Origin: Deltaproteobacteria bacterium
GTDB taxonomy: Bacteria; Myxococcota_A; JAADFL01
Reading direction: 5' to 3'
Assembly: GCA_013152945.1 (NCBI GenBank)
Contig: JAADFL010000189.1
Coordinates: 1-43,588, forward strand
DNA length: 43,588 bases
Shown here one piece after another: positions 24,929-33,975 of the stretch. Under the pieces are notes generated by a model. The model was not told where the DNA came from. It saw only the letters and a program-made list of their open reading frames with translations, and searched no databases. A program made the position numbers and the translations under genes. How positions within the stretch are numbered: position 1 is the stretch's first letter; every line of letters begins with the position of its first letter.

Positions 24929-25921
24929 CTATTGCACAAGCTCCATGTATTTTTCTCTCACCCAACCTCTTTTTCCGTCCGCAAGGCTAATCTTCACCCA
25001 GCCATGTTCCTCTCCCTCCATCCTGGCCTCTGCGCCCTCGTGAAGTTCGAAGAGAACAGTAGCCTTTGGGCTTGTCGCGGACTTGACTTGAACAACAGGC
25101 ACGGAGACTACAGCCAGCCTGGTGGGAGAAATGATCCTGACTACAAGGGAACCTGCAAATGCCAGGGCCAGCGCAAGTGAGACTCCCATTACCCATTTCA
25201 ATGCCTCTGATTCGCGCCTGAACAACCTCAAGATCATCAGGATCCAAAACAACAGGCTGAAAATCCCTGCGGCAATCATTACTTCTCTGAAATTCAGCCC
25301 GTAGTGCCAAAAAAACACTGTTTTTAAAAAGGCGGAGGGTTCAATCGGGTCTATTGCATCCTTTGCACTCTTCCTTGCAAACTTCAAGTTGGCTTTCACG
25401 TCCTGGTCCCTTGGTATAAGCTTCCGGCTCCTCAGATAGGCAGCCACAGCCTTGCCGAGTCTGCCCGAACGTATCAGGCTGTTTCCAAGATTATAGTATA
25501 GGTGTCCGTTTACAAGTCCCGATCTTACCAAGATCGAGTACAGCTTTGTTGCCTTTTGATAATGGCCTGCCTTGTATGCTTCGTTGGCCTTATGCCAGTA
25601 AGACGGCCACTCGTCCCGGGCAACGGGTTTAAAGGTTTTTCCATTACCGCCGGCCCTTGATGGTACGGACCCGCCAACCTCCGGGGGCATGGAGTGACCG
25701 CTTGACCCTTGTCCCCGGGCCGGCTGCTCGGTCTCCTCCCCTCCTCGACCAGAGGTTTGTTGTTCAACACCTGCCTGTCGTGAATTCCGCCGGCCCAGAA
25801 TATTCAATTTGACGTGTCCCGGCCCGGCATGCGTGTGTACAGCAGCCGGACTTCCCTGCCCGGCTCCAAGAACCGGTTCCGTGCACAAAAGAACCGAAAT
25901 AAGAAATAACAACCGTTTCAT
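24929..25921 (-). CDS. batE: BatE-like TPR/SH3 membrane protein
   Basis: Last gene of the Bat block, 330 residues. Signal peptide about 1-20, a low-complexity linker (25-95), TPR units near 105-175 (KANEAYKAGHYQKATKLYS, YYNLGNSLIRSGRLGKAVAA), two membrane segments near 215-265 and a C-terminal bacterial SH3 domain (about 270-330, ending GKRGWVREKYMELV). The TPR-membrane-SH3 order is that of BatE. ATG overlaps the batD stop as ATGA. Likely a periplasmic assembly partner of the BatA/BatB complex; the biochemical role in the family is unknown. Confidence 0.85.
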   Translation of the reverse strand: MKRLLFLISVLLCTEPVLGAGQGSPAAVHTHAGPGHVKLNILGRRNSRQAGVEQQTSGRGGEETEQPARGQGSSGHSMPPEVGGSVPSRAGGNGKTFKPVARDEWPSYWHKANEAYKAGHYQKATKLYSILVRSGLVNGHLYYNLGNSLIRSGRLGKAVAAYLRSRKLIPRDQDVKANLKFARKSAKDAIDPIEPSAFLKTVFFWHYGLNFREVMIAAGIFSLLFWILMILRLFRRESEALKWVMGVSLALALAFAGSLVVRIISPTRLAVVSVPVVQVKSATSPKATVLFELHEGAEARMEGEEHGWVKISLADGKRGWVREKYMELVQ

Positions 25922-27813
25922 CGCCGCTTGCCTCCCAGCTTGGCCAGGTGCCTGTGCAATCTTTTGATCGCCTTCAATGCCCTCTTTGGAGCATCCTGCG
26001 CTGAATCACCGGGAGTTCCACCTCCGTACAATATACCTTCCAGTTCGGACAAAAGGCCGACAACCGGTTTTACCTTTTCGCCCGGAACAGCAAGCTCCCT
26101 CAATATGGTATCCGCCTCATAGGCCGTGAGCGCGCCTCCGCCCGTGTTCAACATGTCACCAAGATATTCCTTGATGGTCCTGGATACCATCTCCAATGAT
26201 TTATCCTTTTCACCCTTCGAAGCCATGCGAGCCGCGACATACAGGTTCTTCTTTGCATTCGAAAGTGCGCTCTTTCTTCTCCTAAGGGCCTTGTCTTCCT
26301 CCAGGCGCCTGCTCCTCTTCCTGCCTAAAAGCACGATCAAGAAAACCATCGGGGATAAAAAAATTCCAAAGAGCGCCGGTATCAAGCTTGAAATATCAAC
26401 CGCCTGGGACTCGAGCCCATTCAGACCTTCATGGATAGGCAGTATGTCCGTGCCCAACACCTTTACCGCCACCTTGCCGCCCAAGGGGGATACCACCTCG
26501 GTCAGTTTCAACTCCTCCTTGCCCTTTGAAGGCAGCACGTTGATATCAAAAGGTCCGACGGAAGCGACCTTGAATTGCCCGGCGCCGGGATCGAAAAACT
26601 TATAATATATCCTGGGCACCTGCAGGCGGCCTGCCTTCAGCGGCACCAGGGCTTCTCTGAAAATCTTTGACCCACTGATACGGGAGCCGTTCCTGTTTAT
26701 CCTGACCGTGGGCTTGTCAGGGTATACCTTGAAATCGTCCAAAGTATTCCGCCATGGATCAGGAATGGCACGTACGTCGCCCGTCCCCTTGACTACGAGT
26801 GTCAAAGTTGCGGAGTCTCCAAGTTTGATCTCGTTCTTCGATAAACTTGCCTTCAGCCCGAAGTCACCCACCAGGCCGGAAAAATCCCTTGGCTCGGACG
26901 GTAACGGCTTTACGTCCATCTCTACCGGGCCGGTACTCAAAACCTTTGTCTGAAGTCTCGTACCACCGAAAAAGTCATCAATGGGACTATTGAAAAAATC
27001 ATCGTTGAAAAAATCGTCGAACGGGTTACCTCGCCGCCTTCGCCTGTCCCTTACGGCAACCTTGACCGTCAATTTGGCCGCTTTGATTGTGACCTTTCCC
27101 ACTTCCTGGGGAAACAAGGCCTTGCGAATTTCACTCACAAGGTACGTCCTGCCTTTTATCACCGTCTGATAATCCCTTTGCTTGCCCAGGTCCTCTGATA
27201 CGAAGCCGTCGAACTCGGGCATGGCAAGGTCGGCACCGGCAACCCGTACGGCCCTGTAGAACCTGAACGTATAGATGACCTGCTCGCCCTGGAATGGATT
27301 ATTATTCGACACACGGGCCGTAACGAATACAGGAGAGCCCCCTTCATTCCCGACCTGTTCTTGCTGCACGGGTCCTGCACGGCCCCGGCCTTGTCCCTGT
27401 GCCGAATTGGAATTGCCTCCGGGCGATACATCCAGTTCGAGAGTGCCTGCCGAGTATTTGGTTCCTCCCACAGGAACCGTAATAGGACCGATGGTCAATT
27501 TACCTTCCTTGATCGGCGTGATCACGAATCGATCGCTGACCACCACGGTCATGCTGCCGTTCACGATGGACACATTTGTTGACCTGCCTGCGGAAAGTAC
27601 CTGCATACCCTGCATGTCGCCGAGGTCGGGATTTCCGGCATCCTGTGAGCCCTGCACCGTGACCGTAAGCATGGCTCTCTGTCCCAGGCTCACATGGTTG
27701 CGGTCAAGCTCCGCCGTAACCTTGATGCCTGCAGCAGCACCAAGAGATGTACACACTACCAGTGTCGCCGCAACAGGCGCAAGTAAGCTTGCAATAGCGT
27801 CACGTGCACTCAA
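25918..27813 (-). CDS. batD: BatD-like oxygen-tolerance protein
   Basis: 631-residue envelope protein. Signal peptide about 1-28, then several Ig-like beta domains starting KVTAELDRNHVSLGQRAMLT, as in BatD. FRFYRAVRVAGADLAMPEFD and GRTYLVSEIRKALFPQEVG follow the family pattern. A membrane segment near 490-512 precedes a basic cytoplasmic tail of about 120 residues. A Gly/Arg/Asp-Phe-rich insert (NPFDDFFNDDFFNSP) is unusual. The TTG start at 27813 follows directly on the batC stop codon (TAATTG), with AAGGA 8 nt upstream; no better start is in frame. Acts beside BatA-C; exact role unknown in the family. Confidence 0.9.
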   Translation of the reverse strand: MSARDAIASLLAPVAATLVVCTSLGAAAGIKVTAELDRNHVSLGQRAMLTVTVQGSQDAGNPDLGDMQGMQVLSAGRSTNVSIVNGSMTVVVSDRFVITPIKEGKLTIGPITVPVGGTKYSAGTLELDVSPGGNSNSAQGQGRGRAGPVQQEQVGNEGGSPVFVTARVSNNNPFQGEQVIYTFRFYRAVRVAGADLAMPEFDGFVSEDLGKQRDYQTVIKGRTYLVSEIRKALFPQEVGKVTIKAAKLTVKVAVRDRRRRRGNPFDDFFNDDFFNSPIDDFFGGTRLQTKVLSTGPVEMDVKPLPSEPRDFSGLVGDFGLKASLSKNEIKLGDSATLTLVVKGTGDVRAIPDPWRNTLDDFKVYPDKPTVRINRNGSRISGSKIFREALVPLKAGRLQVPRIYYKFFDPGAGQFKVASVGPFDINVLPSKGKEELKLTEVVSPLGGKVAVKVLGTDILPIHEGLNGLESQAVDISSLIPALFGIFLSPMVFLIVLLGRKRSRRLEEDKALRRRKSALSNAKKNLYVAARMASKGEKDKSLEMVSRTIKEYLGDMLNTGGGALTAYEADTILRELAVPGEKVKPVVGLLSELEGILYGGGTPGDSAQDAPKRALKAIKRLHRHLAKLGGKRR

Positions 27814-28653
27814 TTACCAATCCTTCTCGGACCTGTACCTTGCTCCGGGCATCTTGGCCCGCCTTGCCTTCAGGTATTTCTTCCGATCCTCCTGGAGACC
27901 TTGTAGATACCTTTCGGCCTCTTCTTTTGTAAGTTTCCTAAGCTTCCCCGCAGGCTTCAACTGCTTGTCTTGCCCCTGTTTCTTCTGAGCACCTGCCTGT
28001 TGCTGCTTCTTTTGTTGTCCCGCTTGTTGCTGCTTCTTTTGTTGTCCCGCTTGTTGCTGCTTCTTTTGTTGTCCCGCTTGTTGCTGCTTCTTTTCACCCT
28101 GCTTTTGTTGTCCCTGTTGACGTGGTTGCTGTTTCTGCTTTTGTCCTTGCCCTTGTTTCTGTTGTTGTTTTTGTTGCTGCCGCCTCTTCTTTGCCTGCTC
28201 GGCCATGCGCCGGATCTTGTCACGCACGAACTCGAGGTTGAACTTGGCATCCTTGTCATTGGGATCAAGCTCCAGGCTTTTCTTGTACCATTCCACTGCC
28301 TGTTCCAATTTCCCCTGCCTGAACGCGGTGTTTCCCAGGTTGTAGAAGGCCTTTTCCCTCGTCTGCCTGTTTCCGTTCATAGCCGCCTGACTGAAGGCCT
28401 TTTCCGCATCCTTGTAGTTCCTCATCTTGTAATGGACGCTTCCAATATGCAAGGCAAGCACGGGGTCCTCCGGATGCTCTATCTGTAAATCCACCAGGCC
28501 CTGCAATGCCTTTTCGTAATCACCGGCCTTGTACGAATCGTACGGGTCGACCTTGCCGCTCGCCCGTGCATCACCTGCCGCAGCGAAAAACACCATGCTT
28601 ACGGCAATCGCCGGGAACCAGGCCGTTCTCATGGATATATTTTCCTGCACCAC
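27814..28653 (-). CDS. batC: BatC-like TPR protein with Gln/Lys-rich repeats
   Basis: 279 residues from GTG 28653, chosen because AAGGAGGT lies 6 nt upstream and the codon follows the batB stop by one base; the frame continues further back without support. Signal peptide near MRTAWFPAIAVSMVFFAAAG. Three TPR units (DSYKAGDYEKALQGLVDLQ, HIGSVHYKMRNYKDAEKAF, NLGNTAFRQGKLEQAVEWYK). The C-terminal third is a Gln/Lys/Gly low-complexity tract containing a perfect 9-residue repeat, then a basic tail. TPR plus Gln-rich tail is typical of BatC proteins. Expected in the periplasm bound to BatB/BatD. Confidence 0.88.
   Translation of the reverse strand: MVQENISMRTAWFPAIAVSMVFFAAAGDARASGKVDPYDSYKAGDYEKALQGLVDLQIEHPEDPVLALHIGSVHYKMRNYKDAEKAFSQAAMNGNRQTREKAFYNLGNTAFRQGKLEQAVEWYKKSLELDPNDKDAKFNLEFVRDKIRRMAEQAKKRRQQQKQQQKQGQGQKQKQQPRQQGQQKQGEKKQQQAGQQKKQQQAGQQKKQQQAGQQKKQQQAGAQKKQGQDKQLKPAGKLRKLTKEEAERYLQGLQEDRKKYLKARRAKMPGARYRSEKDW
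27998..28094 (-). repeat. Perfect 27-bp tandem repeat inside batC
   Basis: Three full identical 27-bp units (27998-28024, 28025-28051, 28052-28078) and a partial fourth, encoding repeats of the form QQAGQQKKQ. Complete identity suggests recent expansion or a length-variable site. Confidence 0.92.
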
Positions 28654-28654
28654 T

Positions 28655-29659
28655 CTAAGACCTCCTTCGTTCCGGGACGAACGGCTCGATAGCCAGTGCG
28701 AGAATCGCAACAGCAATCAACCACTGGAAACGTTGTTCCCAGATCTTCCTCCTTGTGGACGTAAGCTCCTTGTCCTTCAAGGTCGCCTTTATTCCCCTGT
28801 TATAGATGGCGATGAGGTCTATATCACCACTGACGGACCTGACGTACTTGCCCCCTGTGGTAAGAGCAATTTTCTGCAAGGTGGTCTCGTCGAGCTTGGA
28901 TATGACCATTTCGCCCCGGCTGTTCTTCTTGAAACCGCCTCCTGCAAGCGGAATCGGAGCCCCCTCGGGTTTTCCGATTCCAACCGCGAAAACCTTTACA
29001 CCTGCACGTTTTGCCTCCTGCGCGGCTTTGAGCGCCTGGCCCGAGTTATCTTCGCCGTCCGTGATCAATATGATGGCCTTTGATTCCGATGCTCCTCCCT
29101 TGAACGCCTTCAACGACGTTCTCAATGCCTGGGCCAGATCGGTTCCCTTCACCGGTATCAAGTCCGTATCGATATCGTCCAGGAATATGGCGGCAGCCGA
29201 GTAATCCAGCGTCAGGGGGCACTCAACGAATGCCGATCCCGCAAAAGCCACCAGTCCTATCCGGTCACCACGCAAGAGGTGCAATAAATCCCTGATTTCA
29301 CGCTTTGCCCTGTCCAGCCTGGAGAGATCGTCTCCGGTCGAAGCGTCTCTCGCCAGCATGCTGGCGGACGTGTCGATTGCGACGATGATATCCACGCCCT
29401 TTTGTTTCACCTCTTCCCAGTGGTATCCCCACTGGGGCCTGACCAAGGCCAGGACGGCCATTGTCAGCCCCAAAATAACCAACATCCACTTGAGCCTTTG
29501 CGCCGACCGACTCACCTTGGAGGTTATCTTCTCCAGTAAGGCGGACTCGGCGAACCGCAAAAGGACCTTGCGTTTGGCCCTGGTCACGTATATCGAAAAA
29601 ATCACCACTCCGGCCACGAGCCAGAGCAACCAAAAATATTGCGGCGCCTGAAACTTCAT
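28655..29659 (-). CDS. batB: BatB-like von Willebrand A domain membrane protein
   Basis: 334 residues. Two N-terminal membrane segments (about 8-25 and 55-75), a periplasmic VWA domain and a C-terminal membrane segment. The metal-ion site is complete: DTSAS in DIIVAIDTSASM, the Thr of KGTDLAQALRTS, and the Asp of ILITDGEDNSG. FAGSAFVECPLTLDYSAA is the typical Bat VWA signature. ATG 29659 overlaps the batA stop as ATGA. Likely forms a divalent-metal-dependent complex with BatA in the inner membrane. Confidence 0.92.
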   Translation of the reverse strand: MKFQAPQYFWLLWLVAGVVIFSIYVTRAKRKVLLRFAESALLEKITSKVSRSAQRLKWMLVILGLTMAVLALVRPQWGYHWEEVKQKGVDIIVAIDTSASMLARDASTGDDLSRLDRAKREIRDLLHLLRGDRIGLVAFAGSAFVECPLTLDYSAAAIFLDDIDTDLIPVKGTDLAQALRTSLKAFKGGASESKAIILITDGEDNSGQALKAAQEAKRAGVKVFAVGIGKPEGAPIPLAGGGFKKNSRGEMVISKLDETTLQKIALTTGGKYVRSVSGDIDLIAIYNRGIKATLKDKELTSTRRKIWEQRFQWLIAVAILALAIEPFVPERRRS

Positions 29660-30681
29660 GGCACTTTCCTGAACCTGGTGCCGAGCAAGACTATCTCCAG
29701 CACCAGCAACACGATTGCCGGAATCACAAACCAGTCGAAGTGTTCATCGTAGTCCATGTAGCTCTTTACCACGATCTCGGTCTTTTCCAGCTTGTTTATG
29801 GTTTCATAGATGTTCTTCAGAGTATCTGCATCTGTTGCCCTGTAATAGTGACCGCCCGTCTTTTCAGCCATGTCCTTGAGCGTATCCTCGTCTATCTCCA
29901 CATTCATGTAACGCACTTGCTTACCGAAAATACCGGCATCCACGATAAAGGGAGCCTGTCCCCTGGTTCCCGCACCAATCGTATATACCTTGATACCGAA
30001 TGCCTTTGCCACTTCGGCCGCCTTGCGTGGCGTAAGAGTGCCTGCATTGTTTCTGCCGTCTGTCAGTAAGACCACCACCTTGGACTTTGCCTTGGATTTC
30101 TTCAACCTCTTGACCGCCGTACCAAGACCGGCACCCAGGGCGGTATTTTCCCCGGCCATGCCTATCTGCACTCTGTCCAGTAAATCGAGAAGCACGCCGT
30201 GATCCAGTGTCAAAGGACACTGCGTATATGCATCGTCACCGAACACGACGAGACCGATCTGGTCGTCCTCTCTCTGCTTGATGAAGGATCGAACAACATC
30301 CTTGACCACCTGCAGCCTGTTGCGCCTCGCCGAAATCCTTTTATGGGCGTCTAAATCAAGTGCCTTCATGCTGCCCGAAGTATCGATAACCAGCATTATG
30401 TCTATTGCCTTGGTCCTTATCTTGGACTCCTTTCTGCCTGTCTGCGGCCTGGCCGCCGCAACGAGTAGCAAAGCAATGACAATTACCCTCAAGAGCTGGA
30501 TCGCCTTCCTCAATGCCACTGTCCTGGAAGGCTTTATCTGTTTCAGCCTGGATACCTGGGAGAACTTGACCGAGGCCCGGCTCTTTCCAAGAACGAAATA
30601 AAACAAGGCCGCAGTCCACAGCACAAGAAAGGGTATGCCTATCCATAACACCAGCGGGTCTTCGAAGATTAGATTTTTCAA
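29656..30681 (-). CDS. batA: BatA-like von Willebrand A domain membrane protein
   Basis: 341 residues. It begins with FEDPLVLWIGIPFLVLW, the family N-terminal membrane segment, a second segment near 62-78, then a VWA domain with DTSGSMKALD, GENTALGAGLGTAVKRLKK and VLLTDGRNNAG (complete metal site), and a C-terminal membrane segment. The start is TTG 30681, overlapping the preceding TGA (TTGA), with GAGGAG about 6 nt upstream. Paired with BatB, as in known Bat operons. Confidence 0.92.
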   Translation of the reverse strand: MKNLIFEDPLVLWIGIPFLVLWTAALFYFVLGKSRASVKFSQVSRLKQIKPSRTVALRKAIQLLRVIVIALLLVAAARPQTGRKESKIRTKAIDIMLVIDTSGSMKALDLDAHKRISARRNRLQVVKDVVRSFIKQREDDQIGLVVFGDDAYTQCPLTLDHGVLLDLLDRVQIGMAGENTALGAGLGTAVKRLKKSKAKSKVVVLLTDGRNNAGTLTPRKAAEVAKAFGIKVYTIGAGTRGQAPFIVDAGIFGKQVRYMNVEIDEDTLKDMAEKTGGHYYRATDADTLKNIYETINKLEKTEIVVKSYMDYDEHFDWFVIPAIVLLVLEIVLLGTRFRKVP

Positions 30682-31781
30682 GCAGCACTCCTCGAAGAGT
30701 CATCATTCGTCTCTTCTGCAACCTGCTCCACGGTGGTCCGTTGTATCACCTGCAACGCCTCTTCGTAATTCTCTTCGATATCTTTCTCGGAGGGCATCTT
30801 GCCGGCAAACTTCACCTCGTCCGTGCCGAGCAGGAAACTTCGCAACAGCACCCTCTCTTCGTTGCCCAACCCGGGGTAGTATTTGATCCTCGCCAATATT
30901 TCCTGACTGGTAAGGTCCGTGGCGTTCAGCCCGAACCTGGCCTCTATGTACGCACGAAGTATCCCGGACAGCTCGAAGTAGAACAACCTGATTTCTTTCG
31001 GATCATCCAGGTTCATCCGGCGCAGTTTCTCCAGCGCTGAATATGCCGCTTCATGCGGCAAAGGCATAATATTTTCCTTTGATTTTCGCCTCTTGAGCCC
31101 GATTCCAAGCGCAATTGCAGCCATTAACACCAGGGCCACAAGACCGCCGCCGATCCACAAGTAAGGGCTCATTCCATAATCCGGTCTGGATATCGGCTTG
31201 ATATCCCTAATGTCCTTTGCACTGCCGTCCTTGGGAAGTACCGATTTCACCTCGATGAATATCTTGGATGTGGTAGCAGACTTTTCCTTGGCTCCGGACT
31301 TTTCCCTGTACTTGACCTCGACTTGGGGAAGGACGTAACTACCGACCAGATCGGCACGAAGGTAATAGATCCTTTTTTCCAGGATTCTGTCCCCAAGGTC
31401 TTTTTGTTTCGGCGTCTCCGAATCCACCACCCTAAGGCCCGCGATTTCCGCTCCCACTTCCGGAATGGTAACCTTCAAGCCTTTCTTGTAATCGACTTCC
31501 ACTGTGTAGGTTATCTTATCTCCGGTCGTCGCAATCGCCTTGTCCACACCCGCCCGAACTTCCAGTTCCGGCCGGCTCGAACCAGATGATTTTTCGCCCG
31601 GCTTCGCATATTTGCCTTTCCCTGAAGTTTGTTCACCCTTGTTGCACCCCGGCACCGCCGGAATCAGCAGAAAGGACAACACGAGCACGATTACCGGAAA
31701 CGCTGTGCGCCTTGCAGGCCGGACCACCGCCCGTGCCGGATGGAAGTCCCTGGCCATAGCGGCAAAGCGGAATATCGTCAC
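30678..31781 (-). CDS. BatD-like/DUF4381-type lipoprotein with membrane segment
   Basis: 367 residues. A long basic N-terminal region and a hydrophobic stretch end in PAVPGC (Cys46), a lipobox. An Ig-like domain follows (about 72-185, beginning LEVRAGVDKAIATTGDKITY), resembling one BatD module. A membrane segment at about 207-230 precedes a cytoplasmic helical domain of 130 residues (HEAAYSALEKLRRMNLDDPK, FYFELSGILRAYIEARFG) like that found beside BatA genes in other operons. A lipid anchor plus a membrane segment is odd; the upstream hydrophobic stretch may instead be an uncleaved anchor. GTG start overlaps the preceding TGA (GTGA), with GGGAGGGG upstream. Confidence 0.78.
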   Translation of the reverse strand: MTIFRFAAMARDFHPARAVVRPARRTAFPVIVLVLSFLLIPAVPGCNKGEQTSGKGKYAKPGEKSSGSSRPELEVRAGVDKAIATTGDKITYTVEVDYKKGLKVTIPEVGAEIAGLRVVDSETPKQKDLGDRILEKRIYYLRADLVGSYVLPQVEVKYREKSGAKEKSATTSKIFIEVKSVLPKDGSAKDIRDIKPISRPDYGMSPYLWIGGGLVALVLMAAIALGIGLKRRKSKENIMPLPHEAAYSALEKLRRMNLDDPKEIRLFYFELSGILRAYIEARFGLNATDLTSQEILARIKYYPGLGNEERVLLRSFLLGTDEVKFAGKMPSEKDIEENYEEALQVIQRTTVEQVAEETNDDSSRSAA

Positions 31782-33058
31782 TTGTCCCCTCCCAACTTTT
31801 CAGGGTGAAGCTTCACCTGCTCCGCTGACATGGCCTCCTTGAGCATGTCCTGGTACATGGATGTCGACTTCATTACCTTGTAATCCTGCTCCACCCTATT
31901 CTTGACATCCTCGAACCTGATCTTCTTGCCCTTCTTTTTCTTCTCGGTCAAAAAAAGATAGAAGTCGTTTCCCGCGGGGGTAGGATCGCTCACCTTGCCG
32001 ACCGGGGTATTGAATATCACGTCCGACACTACTCTCGGGTCCCCTTGCCCCAAGAAGTTCTCACCCTTTTTAACCCATTTATCCAGAAGCCCGCCCTTTT
32101 TCTTGGTCTGTTCGTCGAGAGAATTCCTGGAAGCAGCCTTCGCAAAAGACATGCCCTTTTCAATTTTCTTTTTCAGCGCCAGGGCCTCCTTCTTCGACGA
32201 CACCTTTATCAATCTTATCCTGGCCTGGTCAGGCACATCATAATCTTTCCTATGGGCCTTGAAGTAATTCCTGAGGTCGGCCTCATCCACGTGCAACTTC
32301 GAAGAGATCTCCTTTTCTATAAAGCGGGCGGCAACAAGCTGTTTCAATACATCCTGCAGCCTCCTCTTTACCTGCGGGTCCTTGTCGTATTCGAGCTTTT
32401 TCGCCTTCCTGAACAGTAGTTCGTCCGCAACATATTTCCGCAGAAACCTCGCCGGTCCGTCCGCGCCGGAAAACCTCTGCCTCAAAAAAGGCGGAAGGTC
32501 ATCGAGGGCCTGCATAACGCGCGAGCGCCTGATCTTATCCTTTCCAATCTCGGCCACTACGGGATCATCCTCTTCCTTCGAAGCAGGCCCAGGTGTATCC
32601 AATCTGGTCCTACTGTCCAATGCGGCCTGAGCGGCATGCACCCTGCCAAGGGCCTCCAGTGCATGCACTATCTTCTTGCCGACTTCCTCCTTGAGATTAC
32701 CGGGTCCGAGTTCATCCGCCTCGTACAGCCACCGTAGGGCTTTTTCATAATCACCCCGCTCCATGTAGAGATCGGCCAAGCTATAGGCAATCTTGGCATC
32801 CCCTCTTTCCTCGCCCTTGGACTGAAGGTATTTTTCATACAATTCACCTGCCTGGTCCAATATGCCGGCGGCCTTGAGCCTTGAAGCAACGGCGCGCACC
32901 CTTTCGGTATCGATCCGCTCCTCTTTCGGTTTCAGATGGATCGACACCGCCAGGCCGATCAAACCTGCCACTATCAGCACCTGAATCAAAAAGATTACCT
33001 TGACCAACGGCTCATTTTGTGTTGCCGGCGAGGGCGTGGGTTTGAGTTCGACGCTCAT
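31778..33058 (-). CDS. Membrane-anchored TPR-parvulin peptidyl-prolyl isomerase
   Basis: 426 residues. One N-terminal membrane segment (about 20-40), TPR-like repeats (YSLADLYMERGDYEKALRWL, about 55-150), a SurA-like helical region (FLRQRFSGADGPARFLRKYV...FIEKEISSKLHVDEADLRNY), and a PpiC/parvulin-type domain (about 260-375; KVSSKKEALALKKKIEKGMS, AKAASRNSLDEQTKKKGGLL). Probably a periplasmic foldase. ATG 33058 overlaps the DUF58 stop by one base (TGATG), with GGAGG 8 nt upstream; a TTG one codon earlier is possible. Its place inside the Bat block suggests it folds or assembles the Bat proteins (inference). Confidence 0.85.
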   Translation of the reverse strand: MSVELKPTPSPATQNEPLVKVIFLIQVLIVAGLIGLAVSIHLKPKEERIDTERVRAVASRLKAAGILDQAGELYEKYLQSKGEERGDAKIAYSLADLYMERGDYEKALRWLYEADELGPGNLKEEVGKKIVHALEALGRVHAAQAALDSRTRLDTPGPASKEEDDPVVAEIGKDKIRRSRVMQALDDLPPFLRQRFSGADGPARFLRKYVADELLFRKAKKLEYDKDPQVKRRLQDVLKQLVAARFIEKEISSKLHVDEADLRNYFKAHRKDYDVPDQARIRLIKVSSKKEALALKKKIEKGMSFAKAASRNSLDEQTKKKGGLLDKWVKKGENFLGQGDPRVVSDVIFNTPVGKVSDPTPAGNDFYLFLTEKKKKGKKIRFEDVKNRVEQDYKVMKSTSMYQDMLKEAMSAEQVKLHPEKLGGDK

Positions 33059-33975
33059 CAACGATACCTCCGTTGACCCGACCTGAAGAAACGTATTATG
33101 GGATCAACTGTGGGCCGGTTCGTCCAGACAGGGATCTTGCCGGCCTCCGAGGACCTGAACAGGTCTTCTTTTTGCCTGCCATCCTTGTCTGCAAGATACT
33201 TGAATCTCTTTCTCAAGTTCTCATCGTAAGTATCCACGAGAACGAAATCTCCTGTTTCCGGGTCTTCCAGTTCGATAAGTCCTATCGGCGGAAGCTCAAC
33301 CTCCCTCGGATCGGTCACGGTTACTGATGTGAGTTCGAATCTCTTTGCCGCAATCTTGAATGATTGCCCGAATTCAGGCGCAAGGAAATCGGAAATCAGG
33401 AAGACCACCGCCTTCTTTCGCACTACGCGTCCGAGAAAATCGAGGGCTCCCGCCAGGTCCGTACTCCTGTTCTCCGGACGAAAAAAGAGGATCTCCCTTA
33501 TCACCCTCCAGACATGCGCCCTTCCCTTCTTGGGAGGAATGTACAACTCGATCCGGTCTGAAAAGATGATCAGTCCCACCTTGTCGTTGCTTTTGATCGC
33601 AGTGTAAGCAAGAACCGCTGCGGCTTCGGCCGCCACTTCATTCTTGAGCTTGTTCACCGACCCGAATGCACCCGATGATGACACATCGACCAGAATCATG
33701 ACCGTTAATTCACGTTCTTCCTTGTATTCTTTGACATAAGGCTTGTTCATCCTGGCCGTAACCGCCCAATCAATGTGCCTTATATCATCACCGGGCCTGT
33801 ACTCCCTCACTTCCTCGAACTCCATTCCCCGGCCCTTGAATGTACTCTCGTACTGGCCTGCCATCACATCGGTGACAAGACGCTGTGTTCGCACCTGTAT
33901 CGCCTTTATCCTGGCGAACAACTCTGCAGGCAGAGGTTGGTTCGCCGTCTCTGTTGTTGCGTCCAACCTATTCAT
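33058..33975 (-). CDS. DUF58 domain protein (MoxR-associated)
   Basis: 305 residues, cytoplasmic, with the DUF58 signature GRGMEFEEVREYRPGDDIRH then IDWAVTARMNKPYVKEYKEE, followed by a VWA-like half with VDVSSSGAFG (partial metal site) and FLISDFLAP. DUF58 proteins are regularly encoded next to MoxR ATPases and are thought to be their adaptors or clients. ATG overlaps the moxR stop (ATGA). Confidence 0.95.
   Translation of the reverse strand: MNRLDATTETANQPLPAELFARIKAIQVRTQRLVTDVMAGQYESTFKGRGMEFEEVREYRPGDDIRHIDWAVTARMNKPYVKEYKEERELTVMILVDVSSSGAFGSVNKLKNEVAAEAAAVLAYTAIKSNDKVGLIIFSDRIELYIPPKKGRAHVWRVIREILFFRPENRSTDLAGALDFLGRVVRKKAVVFLISDFLAPEFGQSFKIAAKRFELTSVTVTDPREVELPPIGLIELEDPETGDFVLVDTYDENLRKRFKYLADKDGRQKEDLFRSSEAGKIPVWTNRPTVDPIIRFFRSGQRRYR

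Noticed and set aside
27970-28488. Leu-rich plus-strand frame opposite batC, resembling a membrane protein.
   Set aside because: Leucines are the complement of the Gln/Lys repeat codons; batC has TPR motifs and operon context.
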